This document shows, piece after piece, positions 19,329 to 28,116 of a stretch of 34,336 bases of DNA (its first letter is position 1; every line of letters starts with the position of its first letter). Position numbers and translations under genes: made by a program. The stretch is from Gammaproteobacteria bacterium (GTDB lineage Bacteria > Pseudomonadota > Gammaproteobacteria > SZUA-229): positions 1 through 34,336 of the forward strand of contig JAPHRB010000078.1 of the NCBI GenBank assembly GCA_026197015.1, read 5' to 3'. Below the pieces are notes generated by a model, which worked only from the letters and a program-made list of their open reading frames with translations, was not told where the DNA came from and made no database searches.

Positions 19329-20984
19329 ATGAAAAAAACATTCGCCATATTATTATTCATTTTTTCTTCAAATCTACATGCGGCAGCGGGTATTGCTACA
19401 GCGCATCCGCTGGCTACTGCAGCTGGCGAAAAAATTCTGGCTCAAGGAGGCAATGCATTTGATGCGGCGGTTGCTATCAGTGCTGCGTTGGCGGTGGTTG
19501 AGCCATATAGTTCAGGCATAGGTGGTGGTGGTTTCTGGCTGTTACATCGTAGTAGTGATGGTTTTGAAATCATGATTGACGGGCGTGAAAAAGCCCCTTT
19601 GAAATCACATAAAGATATGTATCTCGATAAAAATGGTGATGTGATACCTCAGGCATCAATTGATGGAGTACTATCTGCGGGCATCCCCGGAGTTCCGGCG
19701 GCACTTGAACATTTATCAAAAAAATACGGCAAATTAAGTCTCAAACAAAGTTTACAGCCAGCTATTGAATATGCGCAAAACGGTTTTAAAGTTAGTGAGC
19801 ATTATCAGCGTATGGCAGGTTTTAGATTAGCTGCGTTAAGGGCATCACCTGCGGCAGCAAAGATTTTTTTAAAAAATAATAATGTACCTGATAAAGGTGA
19901 TGTTATTAAACAGTCTGATCTGGCAAAAACATTAAAAATTATTGCTGAAAAGGGATCAGCGGGTTTTTATACCGGCGAACTGGCGCAAAAGTTTATTAGA
20001 GGGGTAAAAGAAGCGGGGGGAATCTGGAGTCATGAGGATCTGAAAAAATATTTTGTTGTTGAAAGAAAACCCATTACCGGGCGCTTTCATGAAATGAAAA
20101 TAACCTCTGCTGCACCACCTTCTTCAGGCGGAATTGCATTGCTAGAAATGTTAAACCAGTTATCCCATTATTCGTTAAGTAGCCTGGATAAACCACAGGT
20201 TATTCATCTGGTTGTAGAAGCAATGCGTAGAGCATACCGTGACAGGGCGCAGTTTCTGGGTGATACCGATTATGTCTCTGTGCCTGTTAAGCGCTTACTA
20301 AGTCAAGATTATGCTGCTGGGTTAGCAGCAAGTATTCATCCGGATAAGGCCATGCCAAGTAATTTATTACCGGGTGTTGTGCATGAAAATAATAGTAAAG
20401 ATACAACGCATTTTTCTGTGATTGATCACCAGGGAAATAAAGTTGCGGCTACCTTATCCATTAATTACCCGTTTGGTTCCTGCTTTGTTCCGCCAGGCAC
20501 AGGGGTTTTATTGAATGATGAGATGGATGACTTTTCATCTAAACCAGGTGTGGCAAATGCCTATGGTCTGGTCGGTGCAGAAGCTAATGCAATTGAACCG
20601 GGAAAACGCATGTTATCCAGTATGTCACCAACCTTTCTGGAAACTGATGATCGAATGGCAGTTATCGGAACACCTGGTGGGAGCCAGATAATAACCATGG
20701 TTTTACTGGGTAGTTTGAGGTTTTACTTTGAAGAAGATGCCGAAGAGATAGTAAACGGGCCAAGGTTTCATCATCAGTATTTGCCTGATCAGGTTTCCTA
20801 TGAGCCTGGTGCTTTTAGTAAAGAAGCGTTATTGATTTTACAAAACAAAAATCATGTTTTAAAACAGTCAAAACGTAATTGGGGCAATATGCAGTTAGTG
20901 ATTTGGGATAAAAGAAACAAAAAAATGAGCGCCGCATCAGATAAGCGAGGTATGGGCAAAGCGAAAGTAATAACAGATAAATGA
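19329..20984 (+). CDS. ggt: Gamma-glutamyltransferase
   Basis: Signal peptide then GIATAHPLATAAGEKILAQGGNAFDAAVAISAAL; KDTTHFSVIDHQGNKVAATLSIN around the autoprocessing Thr. Confidence 0.95.
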   Translation: MKKTFAILLFIFSSNLHAAAGIATAHPLATAAGEKILAQGGNAFDAAVAISAALAVVEPYSSGIGGGGFWLLHRSSDGFEIMIDGREKAPLKSHKDMYLDKNGDVIPQASIDGVLSAGIPGVPAALEHLSKKYGKLSLKQSLQPAIEYAQNGFKVSEHYQRMAGFRLAALRASPAAAKIFLKNNNVPDKGDVIKQSDLAKTLKIIAEKGSAGFYTGELAQKFIRGVKEAGGIWSHEDLKKYFVVERKPITGRFHEMKITSAAPPSSGGIALLEMLNQLSHYSLSSLDKPQVIHLVVEAMRRAYRDRAQFLGDTDYVSVPVKRLLSQDYAAGLAASIHPDKAMPSNLLPGVVHENNSKDTTHFSVIDHQGNKVAATLSINYPFGSCFVPPGTGVLLNDEMDDFSSKPGVANAYGLVGAEANAIEPGKRMLSSMSPTFLETDDRMAVIGTPGGSQIITMVLLGSLRFYFEEDAEEIVNGPRFHHQYLPDQVSYEPGAFSKEALLILQNKNHVLKQSKRNWGNMQLVIWDKRNKKMSAASDKRGMGKAKVITDK

Positions 20985-21052
20985 GTTTTACTCAAAAGTG
21001 CTAAAGATTACCTTATATTTATCGCTTATGCTGATTTAAAAAGAGTATGTTT

Positions 21053-21328
21053 CTATTCCAGCCCAAAACTGTCATTTTGAGTATTACCGGTTCTGCTTTC
21101 AATGTCTTTTATCTGTTCAATGCATCTTAATAATTTCATGCGCTCGCGCTCTGCCTGTCCGTGATTCATATATCGGTCAGCCGCTTTAAGTAAATCTTCA
21201 TAATGCTTCAGGCGATAATTATGATTAAGTAGTGCCTTGGCAATAAAGAACGGGTCCTTATCATGCTCTTTCATTGTGGCGCAAGCGACTAAAGCGGTTT
21301 TTAGTTCAATTTCAGTAGGTTTGCTCAT
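21053..21328 (-). CDS. Conserved-looking hypothetical protein (91 aa)
   Basis: Clean ORF divergent from mog; no family recognised. Confidence 0.6.
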   Translation of the reverse strand: MSKPTEIELKTALVACATMKEHDKDPFFIAKALLNHNYRLKHYEDLLKAADRYMNHGQAERERMKLLRCIEQIKDIESRTGNTQNDSFGLE

Positions 21329-21429
21329 ATAAATACAGCTAGTTGTTTGTCTATATTGATTATAGGAAATTAAAATTAATTATTTATTGATATAATGCAG
21401 TTCTTATAGCGTTATTTACAGGTTTGTTT

Positions 21430-21963
21430 ATGTCCAAAATTAAAATAGGTGTTTTAACTGCTTCAGACCGGGCCAGTGCAGGTATATATGAAGACCTTTC
21501 GGGGCAGGCCATAATAGAGACCTTAAATGAGTACCTGACTTCAGAATGGGAGCCAGTCTACAAGGTGATTGCTGATGATCAACCTGGTGTGGAAGAGGCA
21601 TTGATAGACATGGCGGACCAGCAGGGTTGTTGCTTAATTGTAACAACGGGTGGTACAGGTCCGGCGCCGAGAGATCTGGTGCCTGAGGCAACGGCTTCTG
21701 TGTGTGAAAAAATGATGCCCGGTTTCGGCGAACTGATGCGACAGGTGAGTTTGCAATATGTGCCCACCGCCATTTTGTCGAGACAAACAGCGGGTATTAG
21801 AGGTAAAAGCCTGATAGTTAATTTGCCCGGCAAACCCAAGTCGATACGAGAGTGCCTTGATGCGGTTTTTCCTGCAATACCTTACTGTATTGATTTAATT
21901 GAAGGGCCGTATTTAGAAAATGATGAAAACATAGTAAAGGTCTTCCGTCCAAAAGCAAAATAA
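21430..21963 (+). CDS. mog: Molybdopterin adenylyltransferase
   Basis: MSKIKIGVLTASDRASAGIYEDLSGQAI...LIVTTGGTGPAPRDLVPEAT...LSRQTAGIRGKSLIVNLPGKPKSI. Confidence 0.93.
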   Translation: MSKIKIGVLTASDRASAGIYEDLSGQAIIETLNEYLTSEWEPVYKVIADDQPGVEEALIDMADQQGCCLIVTTGGTGPAPRDLVPEATASVCEKMMPGFGELMRQVSLQYVPTAILSRQTAGIRGKSLIVNLPGKPKSIRECLDAVFPAIPYCIDLIEGPYLENDENIVKVFRPKAK

Positions 21964-22190
21964 AAGTAGTTGCTGTATGCTGATGTATTAAACCTTGATA
22001 TTAACAAGGTAATATTTTCATCAACCTTAATACTCTGCTTAATGCTGATTATGGTTGACTGTAAAAGCATTATTGATTTTATCTATCGTAATGATAGAAA
22101 TTATTTACATACGATTGAGCGAAAAGGGTTTGAATTTCCGTCAATTAACTTTATCTTATCTATCTGAAATTTTAATAACACCTCTAATGA

Positions 22191-22212
22191 GCCACAAATA
22201 TCTATTTATGGC
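22191..22212. promoter_or_regulatory. Near-perfect inverted repeat upstream of the peroxiredoxin gene (possible operator)
   Basis: GCCACAAATA-TC-TATTTATGGC, one mismatch, ~35 nt before the ATG at 22247. Confidence 0.4.
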
Positions 22213-22246
22213 CATAAGTTAGAGCTAAATAACTAAGGAGCCTGTC

Positions 22247-22852
22247 ATGGGTGTACTAGTAGGTCGTCAAGCGCCAGATTTTGATGCAGCAGCAGTTTTA
22301 GGTAATGGTGAAATTGTTGATAATTTTAATTTTAAAACTGCAACTAAAGATAAATATGCAGTGGTTTTCTTTTACCCATTAGATTTTACTTTTGTTTGTC
22401 CTTCTGAATTGATTGCTTTTGATCACCGTCTTGCGGAATTTAAAAAGCGTAATGTTGAAGTGATTGGAGTATCTATTGATTCTCAGTTTTCACATAATGC
22501 ATGGCGTAATACGGCAATTAATGATGGTGGTATCGGTCAGGTAGGTTATACATTGGTAGCGGATGTTAAACATGAAATTTGTCAGGCATACGATGTAGAA
22601 CATCCTGAAGCCGGTGTCGCATTCCGTGGTTCATTTTTGATTGATCTTAGCGGTACAGTTCGTCATCAAGTCATAAATGATCTGCCTTTAGGTCGTGATA
22701 TTGATGAAATGTTACGTATGGTCGATGCGCTTCAGTTCCATGAAGAGCATGGTGAAGTATGTCCTGCTGGCTGGAAAGACGGTGATAAAGGTATGGATGC
22801 GTCACCAGGCGGTGTTGCTGATTACCTGGCAGCAGAAGCTGATAAGCTTTAA
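22247..22852 (+). CDS. 2-Cys peroxiredoxin (AhpC/TSA family)
   Basis: FFYPLDFTFVCPSELIAFD (peroxidatic Cys) and GEVCPAGW (resolving Cys). Confidence 0.95.
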   Translation: MGVLVGRQAPDFDAAAVLGNGEIVDNFNFKTATKDKYAVVFFYPLDFTFVCPSELIAFDHRLAEFKKRNVEVIGVSIDSQFSHNAWRNTAINDGGIGQVGYTLVADVKHEICQAYDVEHPEAGVAFRGSFLIDLSGTVRHQVINDLPLGRDIDEMLRMVDALQFHEEHGEVCPAGWKDGDKGMDASPGGVADYLAAEADKL

Positions 22853-22916
22853 TTGAAGCCAGTTTGGTAGCCATGAACTTCTGCTGATATAAAATCAGAG
22901 GTTTGTGGCTAACCAG

Positions 22917-23090
22917 TTAATAAGCTCCCTCCATTACTCTACCAACATCTTCAAAAAAACTACCATCAAAGTTACCGTCATTTTCAACATATATTCCTAA
23001 TACTATCAGGCCTATAAATAACGCTATAAATATGATCGCACCTATGATCTGTGCTGTGTCAAGCGTCTTGCGTTTACGTTTATTCGGCAT
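22917..23090 (-). CDS. Small single-TM protein (57 aa)
   Basis: Translation MPNKRKRKTLDTAQIIGAIIFIALFIGLIVLGIYVENDGNFDGSFFEDVGRVMEGAY*; basic N-terminus, one TM, acidic tail. Shorter than the ORF track cut-off. Confidence 0.55.
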   Translation of the reverse strand: MPNKRKRKTLDTAQIIGAIIFIALFIGLIVLGIYVENDGNFDGSFFEDVGRVMEGAY

Positions 23091-23226
23091 AATTCAATCT
23101 CGTATTAGTTATGAGCATCCTAAAATAAAACGTTATAAAATTAAAGGGTTGGCGAAAAAACAGGCAAAATATCATTCATTCTGGGTGTAGAGTGTGTGTT
23201 ATTGACAAGAAAAACAGGGTTATGAA

Positions 23227-24042
23227 TTATTTCTGGCATGTAGTGCAATAATAAGTGGATCTTTGAGCCTGAATAATTTGTTTGATTAAATTGCCGCAAT
23301 TGATGCAGGGCTCTGATTCCCTTCCATAAACACAAAGTGTTTGTTGAAAGTAACCCGGTTTACCGTCTTCATTAATAAAATCTTTTAATGTACTTCCCCC
23401 TTGTTTGATAGATTTTTTCAAAATAGCTTTTATTTTGGGTACTAAATTCTGGTAACTTTTCAAAGAAATTTTATTCGCTGCTCGTCTGGGATTAATGCCG
23501 GCAGCAAATAAAGATTCATTTGCATATATATTGCCGACACCAACAACGATATGGCTATTCATCAGAAATGTTTTTATGGCTACTTTTCTGTTGCGGCTGA
23601 TTTCAAATAAGTACTCAGCAGTAAACTCATCGTTTAGTGGTTCGGGACCGAGATTAATTAATAATTTATGTTTTAAAGGATCTGATCTTGACCATAAAAC
23701 GCAGCCAAATCTCCTTGGGTCGCGAAGCCGCAATACTTTATTATTGCTAAATGTTATATCAAAGTGATCATGTTTTTCAGCGGTTACGGATTTATTGAGT
23801 ATGCGTAAACTACCGGACATGCCCAGATGTAAAATAACGGTGCCGGCTGAAGTGTATAGTAAAATGTACTTACCACGGCGATCAACTTTTTTAATTACCT
23901 GGCCGAGAAGTTGTTTTTTAAGAGTGCCAGGAACTGGCCAGCGCAGGTTCTTATTCCGAATAATAACATCAGTTACTGTTTTGTTTAAAATGTGAGGTTT
24001 TATGCCTCTGCGTGATGTTTCTACTTCGGGTAATTCAGGCAT
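23227..24042 (-). CDS. mutM: Formamidopyrimidine-DNA glycosylase
   Basis: MPELPEVETSRRGIKPHI...VGVGNIYANESLFAAGINP...C-terminal zinc finger CINCGNLIKQIIQAQRSTYYCTTCQK. Confidence 0.97.
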   Translation of the reverse strand: MPELPEVETSRRGIKPHILNKTVTDVIIRNKNLRWPVPGTLKKQLLGQVIKKVDRRGKYILLYTSAGTVILHLGMSGSLRILNKSVTAEKHDHFDITFSNNKVLRLRDPRRFGCVLWSRSDPLKHKLLINLGPEPLNDEFTAEYLFEISRNRKVAIKTFLMNSHIVVGVGNIYANESLFAAGINPRRAANKISLKSYQNLVPKIKAILKKSIKQGGSTLKDFINEDGKPGYFQQTLCVYGRESEPCINCGNLIKQIIQAQRSTYYCTTCQK

Positions 24043-24892
24043 CAGGTAAGTCCGGGTTAATTATGCCAAGCAATAGATTCTTCATGGATTTATCAAGATG
24101 ATATTCAATATTTAATGCAGGTAACGAAAGAATTAACCAGGGGTCGGTGCTTGTTATATTAAAAATTATAGTTTTATTATTAGAGCTTATGGTGATTTTT
24201 CCTAAGGATTTTTTATTAACCAGTTCATGCACAGCAAAAGCTTTTGCTAATTTCCAGTGTTCTAGAAAAGATTGTATTTGATCTGCATTTAGATGATTGT
24301 TGCCTGAAGAGATCCATAAACTGTCGTTGCCGAGGCGTAGGTTTGTTTCAGGGGTTTCAATTTTTGTAATTTTAAAGTCTTCGTTAAGAAGAGATAAATT
24401 TACAAAACTGCTGGCGTGGGCACTGACTAATGGATAAGTCTGATCGTTTATTAAGACCATTTTGTTTTCAGTCAGTAAATAACGTTTATTATTTAAACTG
24501 TTTATTTTTCCGAAAAAAACATCTGTATCATTAAATGTAATATGTGCGCGTGGGGTGTCTAGTGCATAGTCAGCTAATCTTAGCTCGTTAATTTCATAAC
24601 TTTTATTGACAGGTGTTTGAGTCAGGCCAAGAAGACTATTTAATCTAAATTGATGAGCGTTTATCTGGTATGGGGCTTGCATATACCAATTATTATTTTC
24701 TTTCTTTATAAAAATAATGTCATTATTATCAGGCTTGTGAATTTTAATATGATTAATGTTATTTATATCAAGAGATGTTAATAGGAGTTGCCTGTTGCCA
24801 GTATCTGTAGAGTAAAAATAGATTGTAATAGCTATAACCAGAAATATTAACAAGCTTAAATTAAGGAGATTTCGGCTGTTCATTAGTGACAT
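24035..24892 (-). CDS. DUF4340-type protein of a Gld-like ABC locus
   Basis: N-terminal TM, beta-rich body; directly follows a GldG-like gene, the usual position of DUF4340 proteins. Confidence 0.7.
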   Translation of the reverse strand: MSLMNSRNLLNLSLLIFLVIAITIYFYSTDTGNRQLLLTSLDINNINHIKIHKPDNNDIIFIKKENNNWYMQAPYQINAHQFRLNSLLGLTQTPVNKSYEINELRLADYALDTPRAHITFNDTDVFFGKINSLNNKRYLLTENKMVLINDQTYPLVSAHASSFVNLSLLNEDFKITKIETPETNLRLGNDSLWISSGNNHLNADQIQSFLEHWKLAKAFAVHELVNKKSLGKITISSNNKTIIFNITSTDPWLILSLPALNIEYHLDKSMKNLLLGIINPDLPDA

Positions 24893-26268
24893 TAATTTTT
24901 TTTGCGTTTAACCCAGATGACTGCGCCTATAATAAAAAAAAGTATAGGTAGAGTAATTAAAAACAGTAAGCCTAATAAGGCGGCAACCGGTGCTGTGAGA
25001 TTAAGTTTCAGATCGGGGGCGTTTTTAGGGTTTATAGAAATAAGGTTGTCATTTCGGGTTAACCAGTTAAGTGTGTTTATAACAAACTCAAGGTTTGCAC
25101 CATTACCCAGTTTGTTATTTGCAATGAAATCAGTGTCTCCAATGATAACAGCTCGTTGTGTATTTGATTTTGAGTCAGGTTTAATTTGACGATGTAGAGC
25201 AATGCCAATGCTTAAGGGGCCTTGCAGATCTTTTTCTTTATTAAATTCCACACCCAGTATGAAGTTATCAGTTTCAGACCAGCTGTTTTCAGAAGAAATC
25301 AATAAGTCTGATGTTATCCAGCTGTTTTTTGCATCATTGCTTTTCTGGTTGCTTGATATGGCTGTAGCGGTTGTAAATAAAGTAAAATACTTCATTTTTT
25401 CTGTAATGGGGTGACGTTTATACTCAAGTATAGGAATAATGGCAGGGTGGCTAAGCTGTAACATGCGATTAACTTCCTTATTGTTGTCGACAACCACGCC
25501 GTCAATAAAATTTATATTGAGTTCTGCGGCAAGACTTAGTTGAGAATCGTCTATACCAGGGTCCTGTAACCATAACAATTGACCACCGTCTTTTATATAT
25601 TGTAGTATCTTGTTTTTCTCGTTTGCTAATAATGGTTTATTAATTGAGCCGAGTATTAGTACGCTGTTTTCAACAGGTAATACCTGTTGTAATAAATTGA
25701 TCTCGCTTATTTTGAAACCTTTGCCAGTGAGTTTGCTGGCAAGCTCACTGTAACCAATAGCTGATGTGTCGTGCGGACTTCTTTCACCGTGTTGGCTTAC
25801 AAATAAAAGTTCAGGTTTATGATTTCGGTGTAAGCGAATCAGTGCATTGCTAATGCTTTCTTCAGATAAAGTATCAACACGTTCAATTTGTCCGTTATAT
25901 TCAATAACGGTTTGCCCATAACGATTGATATTATCTGCTTTAGCCTGCTCAATAAAGATATCGGGATTAATTAGTTTAAATGTAAAATCGCTTTTATTTT
26001 GTTGATAACGATTTAATATTTCAGTAATCGCCTTGTTTAGAGCAGGATCATCAGCCTGGTAGCTGCGTAGATTAACAGGAAAAGGAAGTTCTTTTAATAA
26101 TAATAAGGTGTCATTACTTAGCGAGTGTCGTTTACCAGCAGTCCAGTCGCTGCGCTGGTTATATTCATTACTCATCCATCCAGCAAAGCCGATGCAGGCA
26201 AGTAACAAGACTATAAAAATCAGGTGTTGTATACGGTATTGTAAGTGAGTCTTTGGCGTGGCTTTCAT
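24892..26268 (-). CDS. GldG-like ABC transporter auxiliary protein
   Basis: N-terminal TM, WTAGKRHSLSNDTLLLLKELPFPVNLRSY, C-terminal TM; typical of the GldG/ABC_transp_aux family. Confidence 0.85.
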   Translation of the reverse strand: MKATPKTHLQYRIQHLIFIVLLLACIGFAGWMSNEYNQRSDWTAGKRHSLSNDTLLLLKELPFPVNLRSYQADDPALNKAITEILNRYQQNKSDFTFKLINPDIFIEQAKADNINRYGQTVIEYNGQIERVDTLSEESISNALIRLHRNHKPELLFVSQHGERSPHDTSAIGYSELASKLTGKGFKISEINLLQQVLPVENSVLILGSINKPLLANEKNKILQYIKDGGQLLWLQDPGIDDSQLSLAAELNINFIDGVVVDNNKEVNRMLQLSHPAIIPILEYKRHPITEKMKYFTLFTTATAISSNQKSNDAKNSWITSDLLISSENSWSETDNFILGVEFNKEKDLQGPLSIGIALHRQIKPDSKSNTQRAVIIGDTDFIANNKLGNGANLEFVINTLNWLTRNDNLISINPKNAPDLKLNLTAPVAALLGLLFLITLPILFFIIGAVIWVKRKKN

Positions 26269-27020
26269 TAACTTTGCAGCCTTTGCGAGTCTAGCTGGCG
26301 AATACTAAGTAATATAAAACCGAGGCTAAATAAAACAAAGTAGGCAATGTCGGCCGTGTTTACGATGCCGCGTAACATCTGGATACTATGATGCGTTATA
26401 GACAGGTAATTAAAGAAGTTTTCACCTTGCGTAGTGGCATTGCCGGCTATATTGATAATAAAGAATAAAATTAACAAACCAAATGTACCAGCCGCAGCAT
26501 TAACCGGCTGATTACTTAGTGAAGACATATATAGGCCGAGTGAAATAAAAGCCGCTATGGTTAAAAACTGCCCGAGCATTCCCGCTGCAATTTTTCCCAT
26601 GTCCAGATCGGTAGAAGAAAACAGCGATAATGGCATCAGGCCAATCATTAAAATAACAATAATAAAAAATGCAAGAGCGCCCAGGTATTTGCCAAGTATT
26701 ATTTCGGTCATGGATACAGGTGAAGACAGTAGTAACTTTAAAGAACCGTTCTGTTTCTCTTCACTGAGTAGTCGCATGGTTATAAGAGGGCATAATATTA
26801 ATAATAAAATTTTAGAGAAATCGAAAAGGGGGGCAATAACCAGGTCAGTCACGCCGGGAGCATTTTTGATTTTAATTAACTCCGGCTGTAATGTGAAAAA
26901 ATAATCAATAAAACCCAGAAATTTCCAGGCCATTATGCCCTGTATAACACCTAATATTATCCATGCCAGGGGGCTTAGAAAAAGACTGCGCAATTCTCGT
27001 AGTGCGATATGTAATATCAT
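26268..27020 (-). CDS. ABC-2 type permease (GldF-like)
   Basis: Multi-TM; LLSEEKQNGSLKLLLSSPVSMTEIILGKYLGALAFF motif. Confidence 0.88.
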   Translation of the reverse strand: MILHIALRELRSLFLSPLAWIILGVIQGIMAWKFLGFIDYFFTLQPELIKIKNAPGVTDLVIAPLFDFSKILLLILCPLITMRLLSEEKQNGSLKLLLSSPVSMTEIILGKYLGALAFFIIVILMIGLMPLSLFSSTDLDMGKIAAGMLGQFLTIAAFISLGLYMSSLSNQPVNAAAGTFGLLILFFIINIAGNATTQGENFFNYLSITHHSIQMLRGIVNTADIAYFVLFSLGFILLSIRQLDSQRLQS

Positions 27021-27964
27021 GCGGCGTCCAGCCTTGATTGTGCCGCAGTCGTGTTATCACCGCTTGTTAAGTTGAGAAAAACCTGTTCCAGAGTGTTCTC
27101 AACAGGGCTTATTTCCAGTAACCCCCAGTTACTTTCAACACAATGTTTACTTATGTCGGCAAGTGATGAATCGAGTTTATTTCCAGAGAGTATATATTGG
27201 TTAGCAGATACTTCGCTTACTGAGGTGACGCCGGGTAATGATTTAAGCTGCTCAATATTGGCAGCATTCTGTAAACGTAAAGTCACCTGATTGGATTGTT
27301 TTAGTTCGCTCAATTTTTTGTTAATGACCGATTTTCCATGATGAATCATTTGTACTCGATTACACACAGCCTGTACTTCAGGCAGTATATGTGTTGATAA
27401 AATAATACCGTGCTGCTCGCCAAGCTGTAAAATTAATTTTCGAATTTCAAGCATTTGAATGGGGTCGAGCCCTACAGTTGGTTCGTCAAGAATAATAACT
27501 TCTGGCTGGTGAATGATTGCCTGGGCGATGCCTACGCGCTGCTGATAACCTTTTGATAAGTTAGCAATCAGCCGATGGTTATAACCTTCAAGGCCGCATT
27601 GCTGAATTGCCTGCTTAAGTAAGTCTTTTATTTGCGATGTATTAACCCTGCGTAACTTTGCTGCATAAGTTAAATACTCTGTAACGGTAAGCTCCGGGTA
27701 CAGAGGGGGTTTATCCGGCAGGTAACCAATATTCTTTTTAGCGATATCTGGATTGTCGAGCAGGTCGACTCCATTAATTATTATTTCACCTTCACTCGGT
27801 GCCAGTACGCCGCACAACATTTGTAGACAGGTGGATTTGCCGGCACCGTTTGGGCCGAGCAAAGCGAGTATCTCACCTTGATGCAGTTCAATGGAGACGT
27901 TATCCACTGCGAGAGTTTCACCGTAGTAACGATGTAAGTTATTTGCTTGAATAAGGACTGACAT
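27017..27964 (-). CDS. ABC transporter ATP-binding protein (GldA-like)
   Basis: Walker A GPNGAGKST, LSKGYQQRVGIAQA signature; likely start MSVLIQANNLHRYYGE inside the 27017..28000 ORF. Confidence 0.92.
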   Translation of the reverse strand: MSVLIQANNLHRYYGETLAVDNVSIELHQGEILALLGPNGAGKSTCLQMLCGVLAPSEGEIIINGVDLLDNPDIAKKNIGYLPDKPPLYPELTVTEYLTYAAKLRRVNTSQIKDLLKQAIQQCGLEGYNHRLIANLSKGYQQRVGIAQAIIHQPEVIILDEPTVGLDPIQMLEIRKLILQLGEQHGIILSTHILPEVQAVCNRVQMIHHGKSVINKKLSELKQSNQVTLRLQNAANIEQLKSLPGVTSVSEVSANQYILSGNKLDSSLADISKHCVESNWGLLEISPVENTLEQVFLNLTSGDNTTAAQSRLDAA

Positions 27965-28116
27965 GCTGCAAAATAGTATCAGGAAATACCCAGCATACAA
28001 GCATTAAGATTGTAGATATTGCTGAATAAAGCAGATTAAGCACCATACCTCCTTTTTAGACTCTGTTGCTTTATTTCATATAAAATATAAATTTTTAAAA
28101 ACGTGTAAATACAATA

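Noticed and set aside
21970-22167. 65-aa ORF between mog and the peroxiredoxin gene
   Set aside because: AT-rich, no clear ribosome-binding site, no recognisable motif; insufficient support.
22866-22913. Stem-loop after the peroxiredoxin gene (tggtagcca...tggctaacca)
   Set aside because: Imperfect, no U-tract; plausible terminator but evidence too weak to list as a feature.
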